A stretch of DNA of 64,000 nucleotides, taken from NCBI RefSeq assembly GCF_023744375.2, contig NZ_CP146284.1:2976001-3040000 (forward strand), read 5' to 3'. The translations under genes and the position numbers were made by a program. The DNA is from Parabacteroides sp. AD58 (GTDB lineage Bacteria > Bacteroidota > Bacteroidia > Bacteroidales > Tannerellaceae). How positions within the stretch are numbered: position 1 is the first letter of the stretch; the number at the start of each line of letters is the position of its first letter. The notes beneath the pieces are model-generated. The model made no database searches and was not told where the DNA came from. It saw only the letters and a list, made by a program, of their open reading frames with translations. Below are positions 1-8,234 of this stretch, piece by piece.

Positions 1-2
1 GC

Positions 3-950
3 GCCGTGCTTTGGGCTACCTTGCTGCTCGAAGTAGCTTATTTGTTCAACTACGGCGACTGGTATGACTGGTGGGACAGTCCGGTGATTCGCCGGCTGAC
101 GGTAGCCATCTTCATTACCCTGTTCTTCTGCATCGGCCGTATGCTGTCGATCCGTCATCCGTATATCGAGCCGAAGATGTGGACGTACCGTCATCTTTTC
201 CCCATCCTCATTCTGATTACCCTGGTAGAAGCTTTTCTGGCTACCGAGCATGTGTTGGAAGATGTCTTCCGCGGAGAGATCATGAAGTATGAGGCCATGG
301 TGAATGTGCAGCTGAGCTGGTTTGTCCTGGCAGGCGTCCTTTGTGGCTGTGCCTTTGCTTATTGGTGGATGCACATCCGGCGCTACAACTACCTGCGCCT
401 GATTATTGTCGGGATCATTGCCTTGGCCGGTTATTTAGGCGGTTATTATTTCCTGCTCACAACCGAGATTCCGATATCCGACCTTTATCTGCCGTCAGCT
501 CTGCGTGGATTTGCCTATGCGGTTCTGAGCGCCACCTTCATGGTCTGCCTCGAAGAGATCATGACATTCCAGCATTTCTTCCAAGGTCTGAGTGTATTCA
601 ACATGCTGCACATGGTAGTAGGCGGTGTAATGGGCGCAGCCCTTTATACCCAGGGATTTTCTTATTACATGGCCGACAACATGGCACGCTACGGCGCGGC
701 TGTCGACCGGGTTGCCTTCAGTCAGTCGCCTTTCCCCTTTGGTCATTTTATCGAAGGATTTGCCGAGCAGATGATGGAGATCAGCATCAAGCAGCTGTAC
801 GGTTGGGTTCTGTATGCCTGTCTTTTCCTACTGCTTCTCTTCCTCATCTACGATGCGCCCATCCGTCGTGAACTGAAGCCGATGCCTTCGTGGCGAGGAT
901 TGCGAAAAGAAGTGGCCGATGCTTTCAAAAGGGAAGGAATGAAAAAGTAA
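3..950 (+). CDS. C-terminal part of an inner-membrane transporter, probably MFS/EmrB-like (5' end outside window)
   Basis: The reading frame is open to the first base of the window, so this is the 3' part of a longer gene; the GTG at 6 is not a convincing start. The visible 315 or so residues contain about seven hydrophobic segments joined by short basic loops such as IRRYNYLR, and end in a short basic cytoplasmic tail. This fits the second half of a drug or anion exporter of the DHA2/EmrB group, which in Bacteroidales is usually encoded with a periplasmic adaptor and an outer-membrane factor, but those genes would lie outside the window. No catalytic motif is visible. The membrane location is secure; the transporter family is inferred from topology and general resemblance. 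A strong terminator follows 16 bp after the stop. Confidence 0.6.
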   Translation, partial: AVLWATLLLEVAYLFNYGDWYDWWDSPVIRRLTVAIFITLFFCIGRMLSIRHPYIEPKMWTYRHLFPILILITLVEAFLATEHVLEDVFRGEIMKYEAMVNVQLSWFVLAGVLCGCAFAYWWMHIRRYNYLRLIIVGIIALAGYLGGYYFLLTTEIPISDLYLPSALRGFAYAVLSATFMVCLEEIMTFQHFFQGLSVFNMLHMVVGGVMGAALYTQGFSYYMADNMARYGAAVDRVAFSQSPFPFGHFIEGFAEQMMEISIKQLYGWVLYACLFLLLLFLIYDAPIRRELKPMPSWRGLRKEVADAFKREGMKK

Positions 951-965
951 AATTTGTTTCGTAGA

Positions 966-1006
966 AAAAGGTAGGCAGGCATTGAAAAATAGCTGCCTAC
1001 CTTTTC
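966..1006 (+). terminator. Intrinsic terminator after the transporter gene
   Basis: A perfect 13-bp inverted repeat (AAAAGGTAGGCAG at 966-978 and its complement at 993-1005) encloses a 14-nt loop and ends in TTTTC. Because the left arm begins with As, it could work in both directions. Confidence 0.8.
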
Positions 1007-1009
1007 TTC

Positions 1010-1070
1010 AAAACACGCCGGCTTTTTATCAAAATACGCCGGGAATGAATGAATATACGCCGGCTATTTT
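1010..1070. repeat. Triple 21-nt-spaced ACGCCGGC repeat, copy 1
   Basis: Three cores, ACGCCGGC at 1015, ACGCCGGG at 1036 and ACGCCGGC at 1057, lie exactly 21 nt apart. Each is preceded by AAAAYA- or AATAT-like sequence and followed, except in the middle unit, by a T-rich stretch (CTTTTTATC, CTATTTTC). The same arrangement of three units recurs at 28911 and 52420. The core contains the palindrome GCCGGC. The function is unknown. Confidence 0.75.
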
Positions 1071-1159
1071 CATATCCTCGAAAAGGGGGATTTTGTGTTA
1101 CAAATCCAATCGTTTCGTCCTATAATCCATATATTTTGGAAAATAATGCAAGTTTTTTC

Positions 1160-1189
1160 TTGTTGATTCAGAAAACCTCTTTATCTTTG
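1160..1189 (+). promoter_or_regulatory. Bacteroidetes sigma-ABfr promoter for the structured leader
   Basis: TTG at 1160-1162 and TATCTTTG at 1182-1189 are separated by 19 nt, matching the -33/-7 consensus of Bacteroides promoters. Transcription should begin near 1196. No other good -7 box lies between here and the gene at 1573. Confidence 0.65.
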
Positions 1190-1195
1190 CAGTGA

Positions 1196-1474
1196 TTCCG
1201 TAGCGAACAGCGGTTCGCATCGTGCGGTTTCATACATATTATGTAAGCATTTTACGAAGATTATTCCTAAGTATAAAATCTGGAAAATTTTAAGTCAAAC
1301 GGAATAATGGACAGTAAATGCTTGCGCTGACTACGTATATAAAAGAGTGTCTGCCATTGTTATGGACGGACTGTATTATATCGTATAAGCGCGGGCTGTT
1401 GTTCTATTATTGTTTGACGGGCGATTTCCAGATGCCTATACTTAAATAATAGACAGCCAGCCCGCGTTTTTTTT
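1196..1474 (+). ncRNA. Structured leader RNA or free small RNA of about 279 nt, unidentified
   Basis: Between the promoter and a strong terminator there is no convincing reading frame, but pairing is extensive. GCGAAC and GTTCGC form a hairpin at 1203-1218. Around 1245-1330, GTAAGCATTT pairs with AAATGCTTGC and ATTATTCC pairs with GGAATAAT, giving a long stem interrupted by bubbles. The 3' end is the hairpin at 1389-1474. The shape, a long interrupted duplex with a terminal hairpin, is compatible with a 6S-like RNA or a regulatory leader of the gene at 1573, but no diagnostic sequence was recognised. Identity is unknown; the existence of a terminated transcript is inferred from promoter plus terminator. 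Confidence 0.5.
1389..1474 (+). terminator. Strong intrinsic terminator or attenuator upstream of the 1352-aa gene
   Basis: CGCGGGCTG at 1390-1398 pairs with CAGCCCGCG at 1458-1466, extended upward by TTGTTCTATTATT against AATAATAGACAGC, and is followed by eight Ts at 1467-1474. It lies about 100 bp before the ATG at 1573, so it either ends an independent RNA or attenuates the downstream gene. Confidence 0.8.
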
Positions 1475-1572
1475 ATGTCTGTTCATAATGATTCGCGGGG
1501 GTTGTTGGACCCTTCGTAAAATTAGTTGTTGAATTTTTATAACTCATTTATTAACAATTAATTTTATTCATT

Positions 1573-4500
1573 ATGAACAAAAAAGTACTTACGCTTTGTG
1601 CGGCGATGTTGCTGAGTGGCTCGTCTCTAGTTTATGCTGGAGATTATGTCAATAATGGAATCTCGGGCACGAATTGGCAGACTGAATTGAACGCATTTAT
1701 GGGAGGTGATAAACCTGTAACATTGTCTGCTGATGGTTTGAAAATGACAGTTAATGATGAAGTGACATTTTCAGATCAAAGAAATTTTTTATTGATTGAC
1801 AAAGATAATTTTGTTTTGGATGGTAATCATCAAACATGGAATGGACGTATCGTTATTACAGGAGAAAATGTTACTATTAAGAATTTAAAGATAAACTATA
1901 AAAATGTAATGATTTCTCCAAACGCAGGAGAGGATGGAACTGTTATTGAAAATAAAAGTGCCATTACTGTTTTTGCTTCTAGGGTTAATCTTATTGATAA
2001 TGAGATTACAGTAAGTAGTTCAGACCCGAATGACGCTCATGTTGCAAATGGAATTTCAATTTATCCGTTGACATCAGATCCTGTATTTATTATTACTGGA
2101 AATACTATTAATAATGCAAATGAAATTGCTAATGGAGATGAAATTTGGCCTGATTCACCTGCATTTGGTATTGAAATAATCGGAAATATACCAGGAGAAG
2201 CAAATAATGGTTATACCTACTTTACTAGTAAGAGTGGAAATAGTGGTTCTGCTTCTAATGTGAATTTTTCTAATTCGAAAATTTCTGATAATAAAATCAA
2301 TAATGCTGCTATTGACTATGCTTATGTAGAAGCACATGGGGTGGTTTCACAAACTAATCCAAATGGAGATAGATTTGAGGTAGTTACGATTACTAAAAGT
2401 CAAACTAACGATAAGGCCTTTAATAAGACTTTGAAAAATGCGGCTGACAATGCAATAATTACACTTGTAGGATTTACTTATGATGAAATTCAGAATAAAG
2501 TTAATGATCTTGATTTAGCAGGGAAAGACTTTACTATTATTTCAGGTAGTTATAATATTGCAGTTGGTAATCCTAACCAAGTGGATAATGGTAACACAAC
2601 AGTCAAAGTTGATGGAGTTAGTGAAACACAATGGGGTAATTATGAGTCTTTTAAATCAGACGGAACGACAGATAAAGTCGTGTTAGTTTTTAATGGTGCT
2701 ACGGTAAAAGCATTTAAAGATGCTGCAGGTAATGTTTCTTATACTATGGGAAATTATGATCCTAATAGTACAAATGGAAACGTAGCTTCTCAATATTTCT
2801 TTACATTGACTCCATATGAGCTTAGTGCGGACGAATATGAATTACGCTTGAAAGATTGTTATGGCAATTTTGTTAAAGTCGATGGTCAGTATGTGACAGT
2901 TGAAAATGTAAATGTACAAGTAAACAGTGATGGAAATTACGAGTACAAATCATCTGTAACAGGTAATGACTGGAAAGAAATGGATGGTGATAATACCGTA
3001 TTCCCGACAGACTTGGAATTGAAGGCTGGAGATAAGTGGGTAACAATTGATGAAAATGGTTCGTTTGCGACTATTTCACCAATTTTCTTAGCTCACACTT
3101 TTGGTATTGCAGATATCCAAATCGCTAATGTATATGCTTCTACATTATTAAAACGTTACGGAGAATATTTCACGATAGACATTACTTACAAGAAAGATGA
3201 AGTAGGTCAGACAGATTTGACTAGCATTTTTGAAGGTAATTTGTGTCCAATGGAAAGAGTTGAATATACTTCAGGGGAGGCTACTTATATAAAAGCAAAT
3301 CCTTGGGCAACCTCATTTATGTTAGTAAATGAAAAGGGTGAAATCTTAGCTGTAAATAAGAATGAAGATGATCGCTTGTCAGAAGGTTCCAACAATCATG
3401 TTTATCCATTGACAACGATTACTCCACATGATTATGTAGTAGATCAAGCTGGGGATAAAAACTATGTAACAACTTTCTACTTTGAATATACTCCAGGCAA
3501 AGATGTGTCAGAGGTAACGGAGATTACTAATATTTATGCCTGGGATGCTGTTGATCGTAAAGCATTAGAAATAGGTTGTTATTTAGATAAAAAAGTTCCT
3601 ACTTTGGTTGCTAAAGATGGAGCTGGATTGCTTGATGTAACTATTGAACTGAACAAGGGTTCATTGGTAGATGCTGCATCTTGGTTGAATCAACCAGCAT
3701 ATTATACTGTAGAAGTACTGAATAAAGCTAAGGATGCAGCTCACAAAGGTCAAGTTTTAGGCTTGAATGAAAATGGCGCTATTGATTATGTTGCAGCTAC
3801 GAAGACTGACATCAACAGACCGGAAGGACAGTTCGCTATTTCTTACAATGTCAATACTGGAAACTATGACTTTACAAACCGTGAAACAGGAGAGACTGCT
3901 TGGTCGTTGTTGATGGGAGATCGTTTGTATAAGATCAGTTCTACTGAATTTGCATATTTGCATGGTAGCCACATGGATACATTGGCAATCAAACCAGTTA
4001 CTACTTATAAGTCTTATGATGGATTCAGACGCTATTCTGCTGCTGATTTGAACAACAACACTTACAACATTGCAATGAACTTGTTGGATGAATCATTCTT
4101 GTATGTAGTAGAAAATCATGACGACAAACATCGTATCGGTTTGGATCGTGAAGAAGCTACTGAATGGCGTATCGAAATTCCGACTGTCAAATTGTTAGAT
4201 GCTGCCGGAGCTCAGAAGGCATTGGTTGCTGATACTGTAAAAGTACCTGCTACGATTAAATATTGGAAAGATAATCAGTGGGTTTACACAAATGATAAAG
4301 ACAGCAAGAATGTAGATGGTTCTTATAAATATTATGATCCTAACACTGTATTGGAAATCTGTACATATATCTTAAAGAATACAGATACTGATGAATACAT
4401 GAGTGGTTCAGATGATGCTGAAGAAGAGGCAAATACTTACTACTATTGTCCTTATGAAACAGTGGCTACTCGTATCGCTTTGAAATTAGTAGGTGATAGT

Positions 4501-5631
4501 ACAGTTAATTTGGTCCCGGTTTATGGTTATTACTATAATTGGTATAAGGGTTCTTCAATGAAAGAATCTGATTATAATGCAAATTATTACTTAAGTCTGA
4601 GTCGTTCTAAGATCATCGGTGGAACAACTTCTGCTACAGGTGTATTGAAAGATGTAGATTTGTATGAAGCTACTTCTAATGATCTGTTCGTAATCAATGA
4701 AGCCGCTGCTCCTACTTACAAGAAGATGGAACAAGGTCAGAAGATCGTTATCTCTCGTGTAGAGAACAATGACGAAGTAATTTATGAAAAGGGTGAATTT
4801 GCAGGTATTGACAATATCAAGGCTTATACGGATATTAATCCTACATTGTATGTTGATACAGCTTATGTAAACCGTGAAGGTAACTATCGTTATGAATACC
4901 TGTTGGGTGTAAATATCAACCGGGTAGATACTGTTGACGATTGTGGTAATCCAAATCACGAACATCCACGTACAGTATTTACTGAAGGTCGCTTCTTGGT
5001 AAATATGCGCGATTCTGCTGAAGTTGAAGATGAAAAGAATGTTCATAACAACAAGTTTGAATACGATGGTGAAAGCAAGTTGGCATTCGTTTCAGGTTAT
5101 CACCAGAATGATACATTGTATATCACAGACGAAGCTGGTAAGGTTATTGCTAAATCTGAAGTAGGTAATGCCGCTCCTCACTTTGCTAAGTTCGCATTCA
5201 AGATGATCAATGAAACTAACAATGAATTTGTTATTGAAGTTGGTGAATCTGCAGCTAAGCAATATGTTTCTAAGAATGGTAGCTGGACAACTGTAACAAA
5301 TGTAGAAGCTTCAAGAGGTTATCTGAGATGGCACAATGGTAATTTGGTTGTTACTCCGTACTTAGACCAAGCAGAACACTTCACCATGGAAGCTAGCGAC
5401 AAAGAAGCTACCGCTAACGAAGCAATCTCAGCTGGTAATGTAGTAGTAGCCGGTACAAACGGTGCAGTAGTAGTTAAGGGTGCTGAAGGTAAGAACGTAA
5501 TCGTAAGTACAATCTTAGGTAAGGTTGTTGCTAACGAAGTAGTTTCTTCAGACAACGCTCAGATCACTGCTCCGGCTGGTATCGTAGTCGTATCAGTTGA
5601 CGGTGAAAGCTTCAAGGTAGTCGTTAAATAA
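1573..5631 (+). CDS. Large secreted surface protein with beta-helix-like N-terminus and DUF6383/T9SS-like C-terminal domain
   Basis: This 1352-residue protein begins with a clear signal peptide (MNKKVLTLCAAMLLSG, cleavage near VYAGDY). Residues of about 60-270 alternate short beta strands with IxGNTI, IxNNxI and LIDNEI motifs typical of right-handed parallel beta-helix proteins. The middle has no recognised domain. The last 70 or so residues (GNVVVAGTNGAVVV to SFKVVVK) resemble the DUF6383 domain and the type A C-terminal sorting domain of the type IX secretion system, ending in a basic residue. It is therefore probably exported and surface attached, perhaps S-layer-like as in Tannerella and Parabacteroides. 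No enzymatic motif is visible. The first half is much richer in A+T than the last third. The ATG at 1573 fits the signal peptide. It sits alone behind the structured leader. Confidence 0.8.
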   Translation: MNKKVLTLCAAMLLSGSSLVYAGDYVNNGISGTNWQTELNAFMGGDKPVTLSADGLKMTVNDEVTFSDQRNFLLIDKDNFVLDGNHQTWNGRIVITGENVTIKNLKINYKNVMISPNAGEDGTVIENKSAITVFASRVNLIDNEITVSSSDPNDAHVANGISIYPLTSDPVFIITGNTINNANEIANGDEIWPDSPAFGIEIIGNIPGEANNGYTYFTSKSGNSGSASNVNFSNSKISDNKINNAAIDYAYVEAHGVVSQTNPNGDRFEVVTITKSQTNDKAFNKTLKNAADNAIITLVGFTYDEIQNKVNDLDLAGKDFTIISGSYNIAVGNPNQVDNGNTTVKVDGVSETQWGNYESFKSDGTTDKVVLVFNGATVKAFKDAAGNVSYTMGNYDPNSTNGNVASQYFFTLTPYELSADEYELRLKDCYGNFVKVDGQYVTVENVNVQVNSDGNYEYKSSVTGNDWKEMDGDNTVFPTDLELKAGDKWVTIDENGSFATISPIFLAHTFGIADIQIANVYASTLLKRYGEYFTIDITYKKDEVGQTDLTSIFEGNLCPMERVEYTSGEATYIKANPWATSFMLVNEKGEILAVNKNEDDRLSEGSNNHVYPLTTITPHDYVVDQAGDKNYVTTFYFEYTPGKDVSEVTEITNIYAWDAVDRKALEIGCYLDKKVPTLVAKDGAGLLDVTIELNKGSLVDAASWLNQPAYYTVEVLNKAKDAAHKGQVLGLNENGAIDYVAATKTDINRPEGQFAISYNVNTGNYDFTNRETGETAWSLLMGDRLYKISSTEFAYLHGSHMDTLAIKPVTTYKSYDGFRRYSAADLNNNTYNIAMNLLDESFLYVVENHDDKHRIGLDREEATEWRIEIPTVKLLDAAGAQKALVADTVKVPATIKYWKDNQWVYTNDKDSKNVDGSYKYYDPNTVLEICTYILKNTDTDEYMSGSDDAEEEANTYYYCPYETVATRIALKLVGDSTVNLVPVYGYYYNWYKGSSMKESDYNANYYLSLSRSKIIGGTTSATGVLKDVDLYEATSNDLFVINEAAAPTYKKMEQGQKIVISRVENNDEVIYEKGEFAGIDNIKAYTDINPTLYVDTAYVNREGNYRYEYLLGVNINRVDTVDDCGNPNHEHPRTVFTEGRFLVNMRDSAEVEDEKNVHNNKFEYDGESKLAFVSGYHQNDTLYITDEAGKVIAKSEVGNAAPHFAKFAFKMINETNNEFVIEVGESAAKQYVSKNGSWTTVTNVEASRGYLRWHNGNLVVTPYLDQAEHFTMEASDKEATANEAISAGNVVVAGTNGAVVVKGAEGKNVIVSTILGKVVANEVVSSDNAQITAPAGIVVVSVDGESFKVVVK

Positions 5632-5661
5632 TTGACGATTAACTATTGATGAATCATAAAA

Positions 5662-5689
5662 ATTGCGGCGGGATTATTCCCGCTGCAAT
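5662..5689. terminator. Stable hairpin just after the 1352-aa gene
   Basis: A 12-bp stem (ATTGCGGCGGGA against TCCCGCTGCAAT, one G-T wobble) with a TTAT loop lies 30 bp after the stop codon. It has no T-run, so it is a weak terminator or an mRNA 3' stabiliser. Confidence 0.5.
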
Positions 5690-5699
5690 ATAAGATATA

Positions 5700-5965
5700 T
5701 TGAAATTATGACCCACCGTCGGTAGTAAATCTACCGTTAGAACAAGTACCTCGTGAGAGCGAACGTGGCGTTAATAAATAGATTGATATGAAAAAAGTTA
5801 ATAGTCATGAGCCGCTTCAGAACGCACATTAAAAAAATCCAGGAGTGCCAATGAAGGAAAGGTAAGTAGCCTGCGAAGGTGAACAAATGACATTAGTATT
5901 AATAATAGTGTAATATAAAGTTTATGTTCTATCAGTAACCCTGTGAAGAGTAAACATAGAATCTC
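5700..5965 (+). other. Non-coding structured stretch, possibly a group II intron remnant
   Basis: This 266-bp stretch has no supported reading frame. It contains GC-rich islands with GNRA-like loops in an A-rich background (GGTAGTAAATCTACC, CTCGTGAGAG, GCCTGCGAAGGTGAAC) and ends in a terminator at 5974-6011. The run of features GGTAAGTAGCCTGCGAAGGT, GAACAAATGACATTAGTA and AAGTTTATGTTCTATCAGTA has the look of domain I of a group II intron. No reverse transcriptase and no domain V were found nearby, so it would be a remnant. This is pattern resemblance only; a free small RNA is the alternative. No promoter was found for it apart from read-through of the gene before. Confidence 0.3.
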
Positions 5966-5973
5966 AAAAAATG

Positions 5974-6011
5974 AAATCCCTGTCGTTCGTTTGGGCGGCA
6001 GGGATTTTTTT
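5974..6011 (+). terminator. Intrinsic terminator
   Basis: AAATCCCTGTC pairs with GGCAGGGATTT (one wobble) around a 12-nt loop, followed by seven Ts. It closes the non-coding stretch before the Rpn pseudogene promoter. Confidence 0.75.
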
Positions 6012-6113
6012 ATGTTTGTACTTCATTCGTAAAGAACGGGTCTTGCTTTTTCAAGTAAAAAATGTATCTTTGTCTATCCCGCTATTGGGACAAAACATCA
6101 AAAGACCTTTGCT

Positions 6114-6772
6114 ATGAGAAAGAGCGTATTTATCAATCCATTTGTGGATCGGGGTTTTAAGATTCTGTTCGAAGATAATAGTAGAGGCGTAGCGTGCTGC
6201 GCCTCCTGTCGGCAGACCGGGAAATAACGGCTAAAAGAGAAAGAACAATCCTTCGTCAATGCCAGATTAAGGCAATGCCGTTAAAAAAGTTTTCCGTCAA
6301 TTATGTGGTATAACGCCTGCTGGAGGCGCAGCACGCTGCGCCTCTACTGTCATAAGGCCAGTTATCTTCCACAAAGACAGAATCTGAATGCGAGACCCCA
6401 TTGGATTATTGGTTGTATAATTTAAAACATATGGAACAGTTGGAACATTTATCATTCAAAGGTCAGAAAGCCTTGTTTGCCCGCTTGGAAGAATTGGCAC
6501 GTATCGCCAATATGAACAAGAAGGAACGGGCAGAATATGAGGCTGCCCTAAAAATATACCGGGATAATGAGAATGTTGTTACGACGGCAAGGAGAGAAGG
6601 AATCCAAATCGGTGAAAAGCGAGGCTTGGAAAAAGGCCGAAAGGAAGGACGGGAAGAAGGTCGTGCAGAAGGCATATTAGCAACCGCCCGCCTGATGAAA
6701 CAGAATGGCATTTCTTTCGAGCAGATCAAATTGTGTACGGGATTGACTGATGCAGAAATCGAAAATCTATAG
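6114..6772 (+). pseudogene. Rpn-family (PD-(D/E)XK nuclease/putative transposase) pseudogene, centre replaced by an inverted-repeat element
   Basis: The first 19 codons after the ATG at 6114 (MRKSVFINPFVDRGFKILF) and the last 120 or so codons from about 6370 match the intact gene at 29080 almost base for base. The middle, about 430 bp in the intact copy and including the nuclease core (FDLL and VELQ), is missing; about 200 bp of unrelated sequence with terminal inverted repeats takes its place and brings a stop after residue 37. The shared part includes the leader CTATCCCGCTATTGGGACAA and a TATCTTTG -7 box at 6065-6072. The 3' part is an open frame from the TTG at 6401 encoding the coiled, Glu/Lys/Arg/Gly-rich tail (KEGREEGRAEG) and the C-terminal helix (GISFEQIKLCTGL), but it is not a functional nuclease. 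Confidence 0.85.
6174..6350. mobile_element. Short inverted-repeat element (MITE- or REP-like) inside the Rpn pseudogene
   Basis: Terminal repeats of 26 bp at 6181-6206 and 6322-6347 are inverted copies with one mismatch; each is itself a near-palindrome (GGCGCAGC-GT-GCTGCGCC in one orientation). The 115 bp between them hold no gene. Outside the repeats, GAAGATAA at 6171-6178 and TTATCTTC at 6362-6369 form a further inverted pair. The element replaces rather than simply interrupts the host gene, so insertion was accompanied by deletion. It has no transposase and would depend on one elsewhere. Confidence 0.6.
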
Positions 6773-6777
6773 AATGG

Positions 6778-6804
6778 GTTGAGGCGCAGCGTGCTGCGCC
6801 CAAC
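6778..6804. repeat. Palindromic GGCGCAGCGTGCTGCGCC unit, third copy
   Basis: GTTG-A-GGCGCAGC-GT-GCTGCGCC-C-AAC forms a long hairpin 5 bp after the stop of the Rpn pseudogene. The core is the same as in the two terminal repeats at 6181 and 6322, in the same orientation as the first. There is no T-run, so it reads as a repeat unit more than a terminator. Confidence 0.65.
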
Positions 6805-6840
6805 TCTCCTATTCAATTCTCATTTACAGATAATAAGCTG

Positions 6841-7488
6841 TTACTTCCTTCCGAAATCAGCAGGAATTTCTCCCCAGGCTGATGTCTCCCATTTATAAAT
6901 AGGTGTAGTATAGGTATTCTCTTGCAGCCATTTTTCGGCTCGGGCAATCAGGTCGAATATTGGTTCGTTTTCGGGCAGACGCTCCAATAACGTCTTGCAT
7001 TTCTTGTTCTTCACCCAGGAAATCGCATTCCTACTGTCTGAATAGATCGGGATCTGGCAGTTCTTCTGTTTGAGAAGGGCCAGTCCGTGTACGAGGGCCA
7101 GGAATTCGCCTACGTTGTTGGTACCTTTGGGCATGGGGCCGACCCGGAAGATTTCCTGTCCGGTAGCCGTATAGACACCGCGGTATTCCATGTCGCCGGG
7201 ATTGCCGCTGCAGGCGGCGTCTACCGCCAGACTGTTGTTGATGGGACGGCCGATGACCGGCGTCTTTTCCTTCATCATCTTCTCGAATACCATCCGTGGA
7301 GTCGGATTCTTTTGAATATACTGCTCATATCCGTTGGCATACGCTTCTTCGGCGGCTTCCCGACTTTCAAAGGCCTTGTATTTGGCGTCTGAATAGCCTT
7401 CTACTTGTTCTTTACAATCATCCCAGTTGTTGTACACACCGGGATGTTGCCCTTGCCAGACAACATAGTATTTCCGCGTTTTTGCCAT
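6841..7488 (-). CDS. rnhA: Ribonuclease H with N-terminal viroplasmin (Cauli_VI) domain
   Basis: This 215-residue protein cuts the RNA strand of RNA-DNA hybrids. Residues of about 5-58 (KYYVVWQGQHPGVYNNWDDC) form the small hybrid-binding domain found at the N-terminus of eukaryotic-type RNase H1 and of many Bacteroidetes enzymes. The catalytic domain follows from about residue 85. All four carboxylates are present: Asp90 in AVDAACSGNPG, Glu128 in NNVGEFLA, Asp151 in YSDSRNA and Asp211 near the C-terminus (IPADFGRK). It is transcribed alone, divergently from aroK. No clear -7 box was found upstream. Length and motifs are normal for the family, so the call is firm. Confidence 0.95.
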   Translation of the reverse strand: MAKTRKYYVVWQGQHPGVYNNWDDCKEQVEGYSDAKYKAFESREAAEEAYANGYEQYIQKNPTPRMVFEKMMKEKTPVIGRPINNSLAVDAACSGNPGDMEYRGVYTATGQEIFRVGPMPKGTNNVGEFLALVHGLALLKQKNCQIPIYSDSRNAISWVKNKKCKTLLERLPENEPIFDLIARAEKWLQENTYTTPIYKWETSAWGEIPADFGRK

Positions 7489-7647
7489 AGATTATATCCG
7501 AGAGTTTTGATAAATATTACAAGGAAAACCTTTATTCAGGCGGTATTCCGGATGCAATGTTACTAATTTTTTATAAGATGCGCAACCTCTTCAGATAAGC
7601 TTCAGAAAAACTTTAGCAACAAGTTTATCAAATTCGGGCGAATAAAC

Positions 7648-7679
7648 TTTGAGGTTTTAAGAAAAAAAATCTATTTTTG
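7648..7679 (+). promoter_or_regulatory. Promoter of aroK-ald
   Basis: TTTG at 7648-7651 and TATTTTTG at 7672-7679, 20 nt apart, fit the Bacteroides -33/-7 consensus and place the start of transcription about 16 nt before the aroK ATG. Confidence 0.65.
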
Positions 7680-7701
7680 CATAAATTCAAAGGATAATGA
7701 A

Positions 7702-8223
7702 ATGAAACGTATTTTTCTCATGGGATATATGGGAGCCGGCAAGACAACCGTCGGGAAAAAGTTGTCGAAACAGCTGAATCTCTCCTTTATAGACCTGGAC
7801 TACTATATAGAAGGGCGTTATCATAAGGAAATACGCCAGCTTTTTGCAGAAAAAGGAGAGGAGGCTTTTCGGGATATCGAACGGCGGATGCTGCATGAGG
7901 TGGCTTCGTTTGAGGATGTGCTGATATCTACCGGGGGCGGAACTCCCTGCTTTTTCGATAATATGGACTTTATGAACAAAGCGGGAACGACGGTCTATCT
8001 GAAAGTATCGGTCGATGAACTGGCCAACCGCCTGGAAGTCTGCAAGCAGACGCGACCCGTCCTGCGGAACCGGAGCGGTGAAGAACTGAAACAGTTTATT
8101 GGAGAAAGCCTGGAGAGCCGCAGCCCTTTCTATGAGAAGGCTCAGATCATCTTTGATGCAGAGCAGATGATGACGGAGCAGGATATACAGGCGATCACTG
8201 ACAAATTGATGGATTTGCTATAA
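7702..8223 (+). CDS. aroK: Shikimate kinase
   Basis: This 173-residue cytoplasmic enzyme phosphorylates shikimate at the 3-hydroxyl with ATP, the fifth step of chorismate synthesis. The Walker A loop GYMGAGKTT lies at residues 8-16, the DLD shikimate-binding pair at 31-33, the STGGGTP loop near 76-82 and the lid arginines in CKQTRPVLRNRSGEEL. Length is normal. The ATG at 7702 follows its promoter directly. The next gene, alanine dehydrogenase, begins 11 bp after the stop and probably shares the transcript, although the two activities are not linked metabolically. Confidence 0.95.
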   Translation: MKRIFLMGYMGAGKTTVGKKLSKQLNLSFIDLDYYIEGRYHKEIRQLFAEKGEEAFRDIERRMLHEVASFEDVLISTGGGTPCFFDNMDFMNKAGTTVYLKVSVDELANRLEVCKQTRPVLRNRSGEELKQFIGESLESRSPFYEKAQIIFDAEQMMTEQDIQAITDKLMDLL

Positions 8224-8234
8224 ACCAGTTGGAT

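Noticed and set aside
1010..1070. ACGCCGGC triple repeats as a CRISPR array
   Set aside because: The unit is only 21 nt including its flanks, three units per site, no distinct spacers and no cas genes in the window.
1197..1480. RNase P RNA or tmRNA
   Set aside because: None of the universal segments of RNase P RNA and no tRNA-like end (CCA, T-loop) were found.
6401..6772. Functional small gene starting at the TTG at 6401
   Set aside because: It is the 3' end of the Rpn pseudogene and lacks the nuclease core; no promoter is visible within the inserted element.
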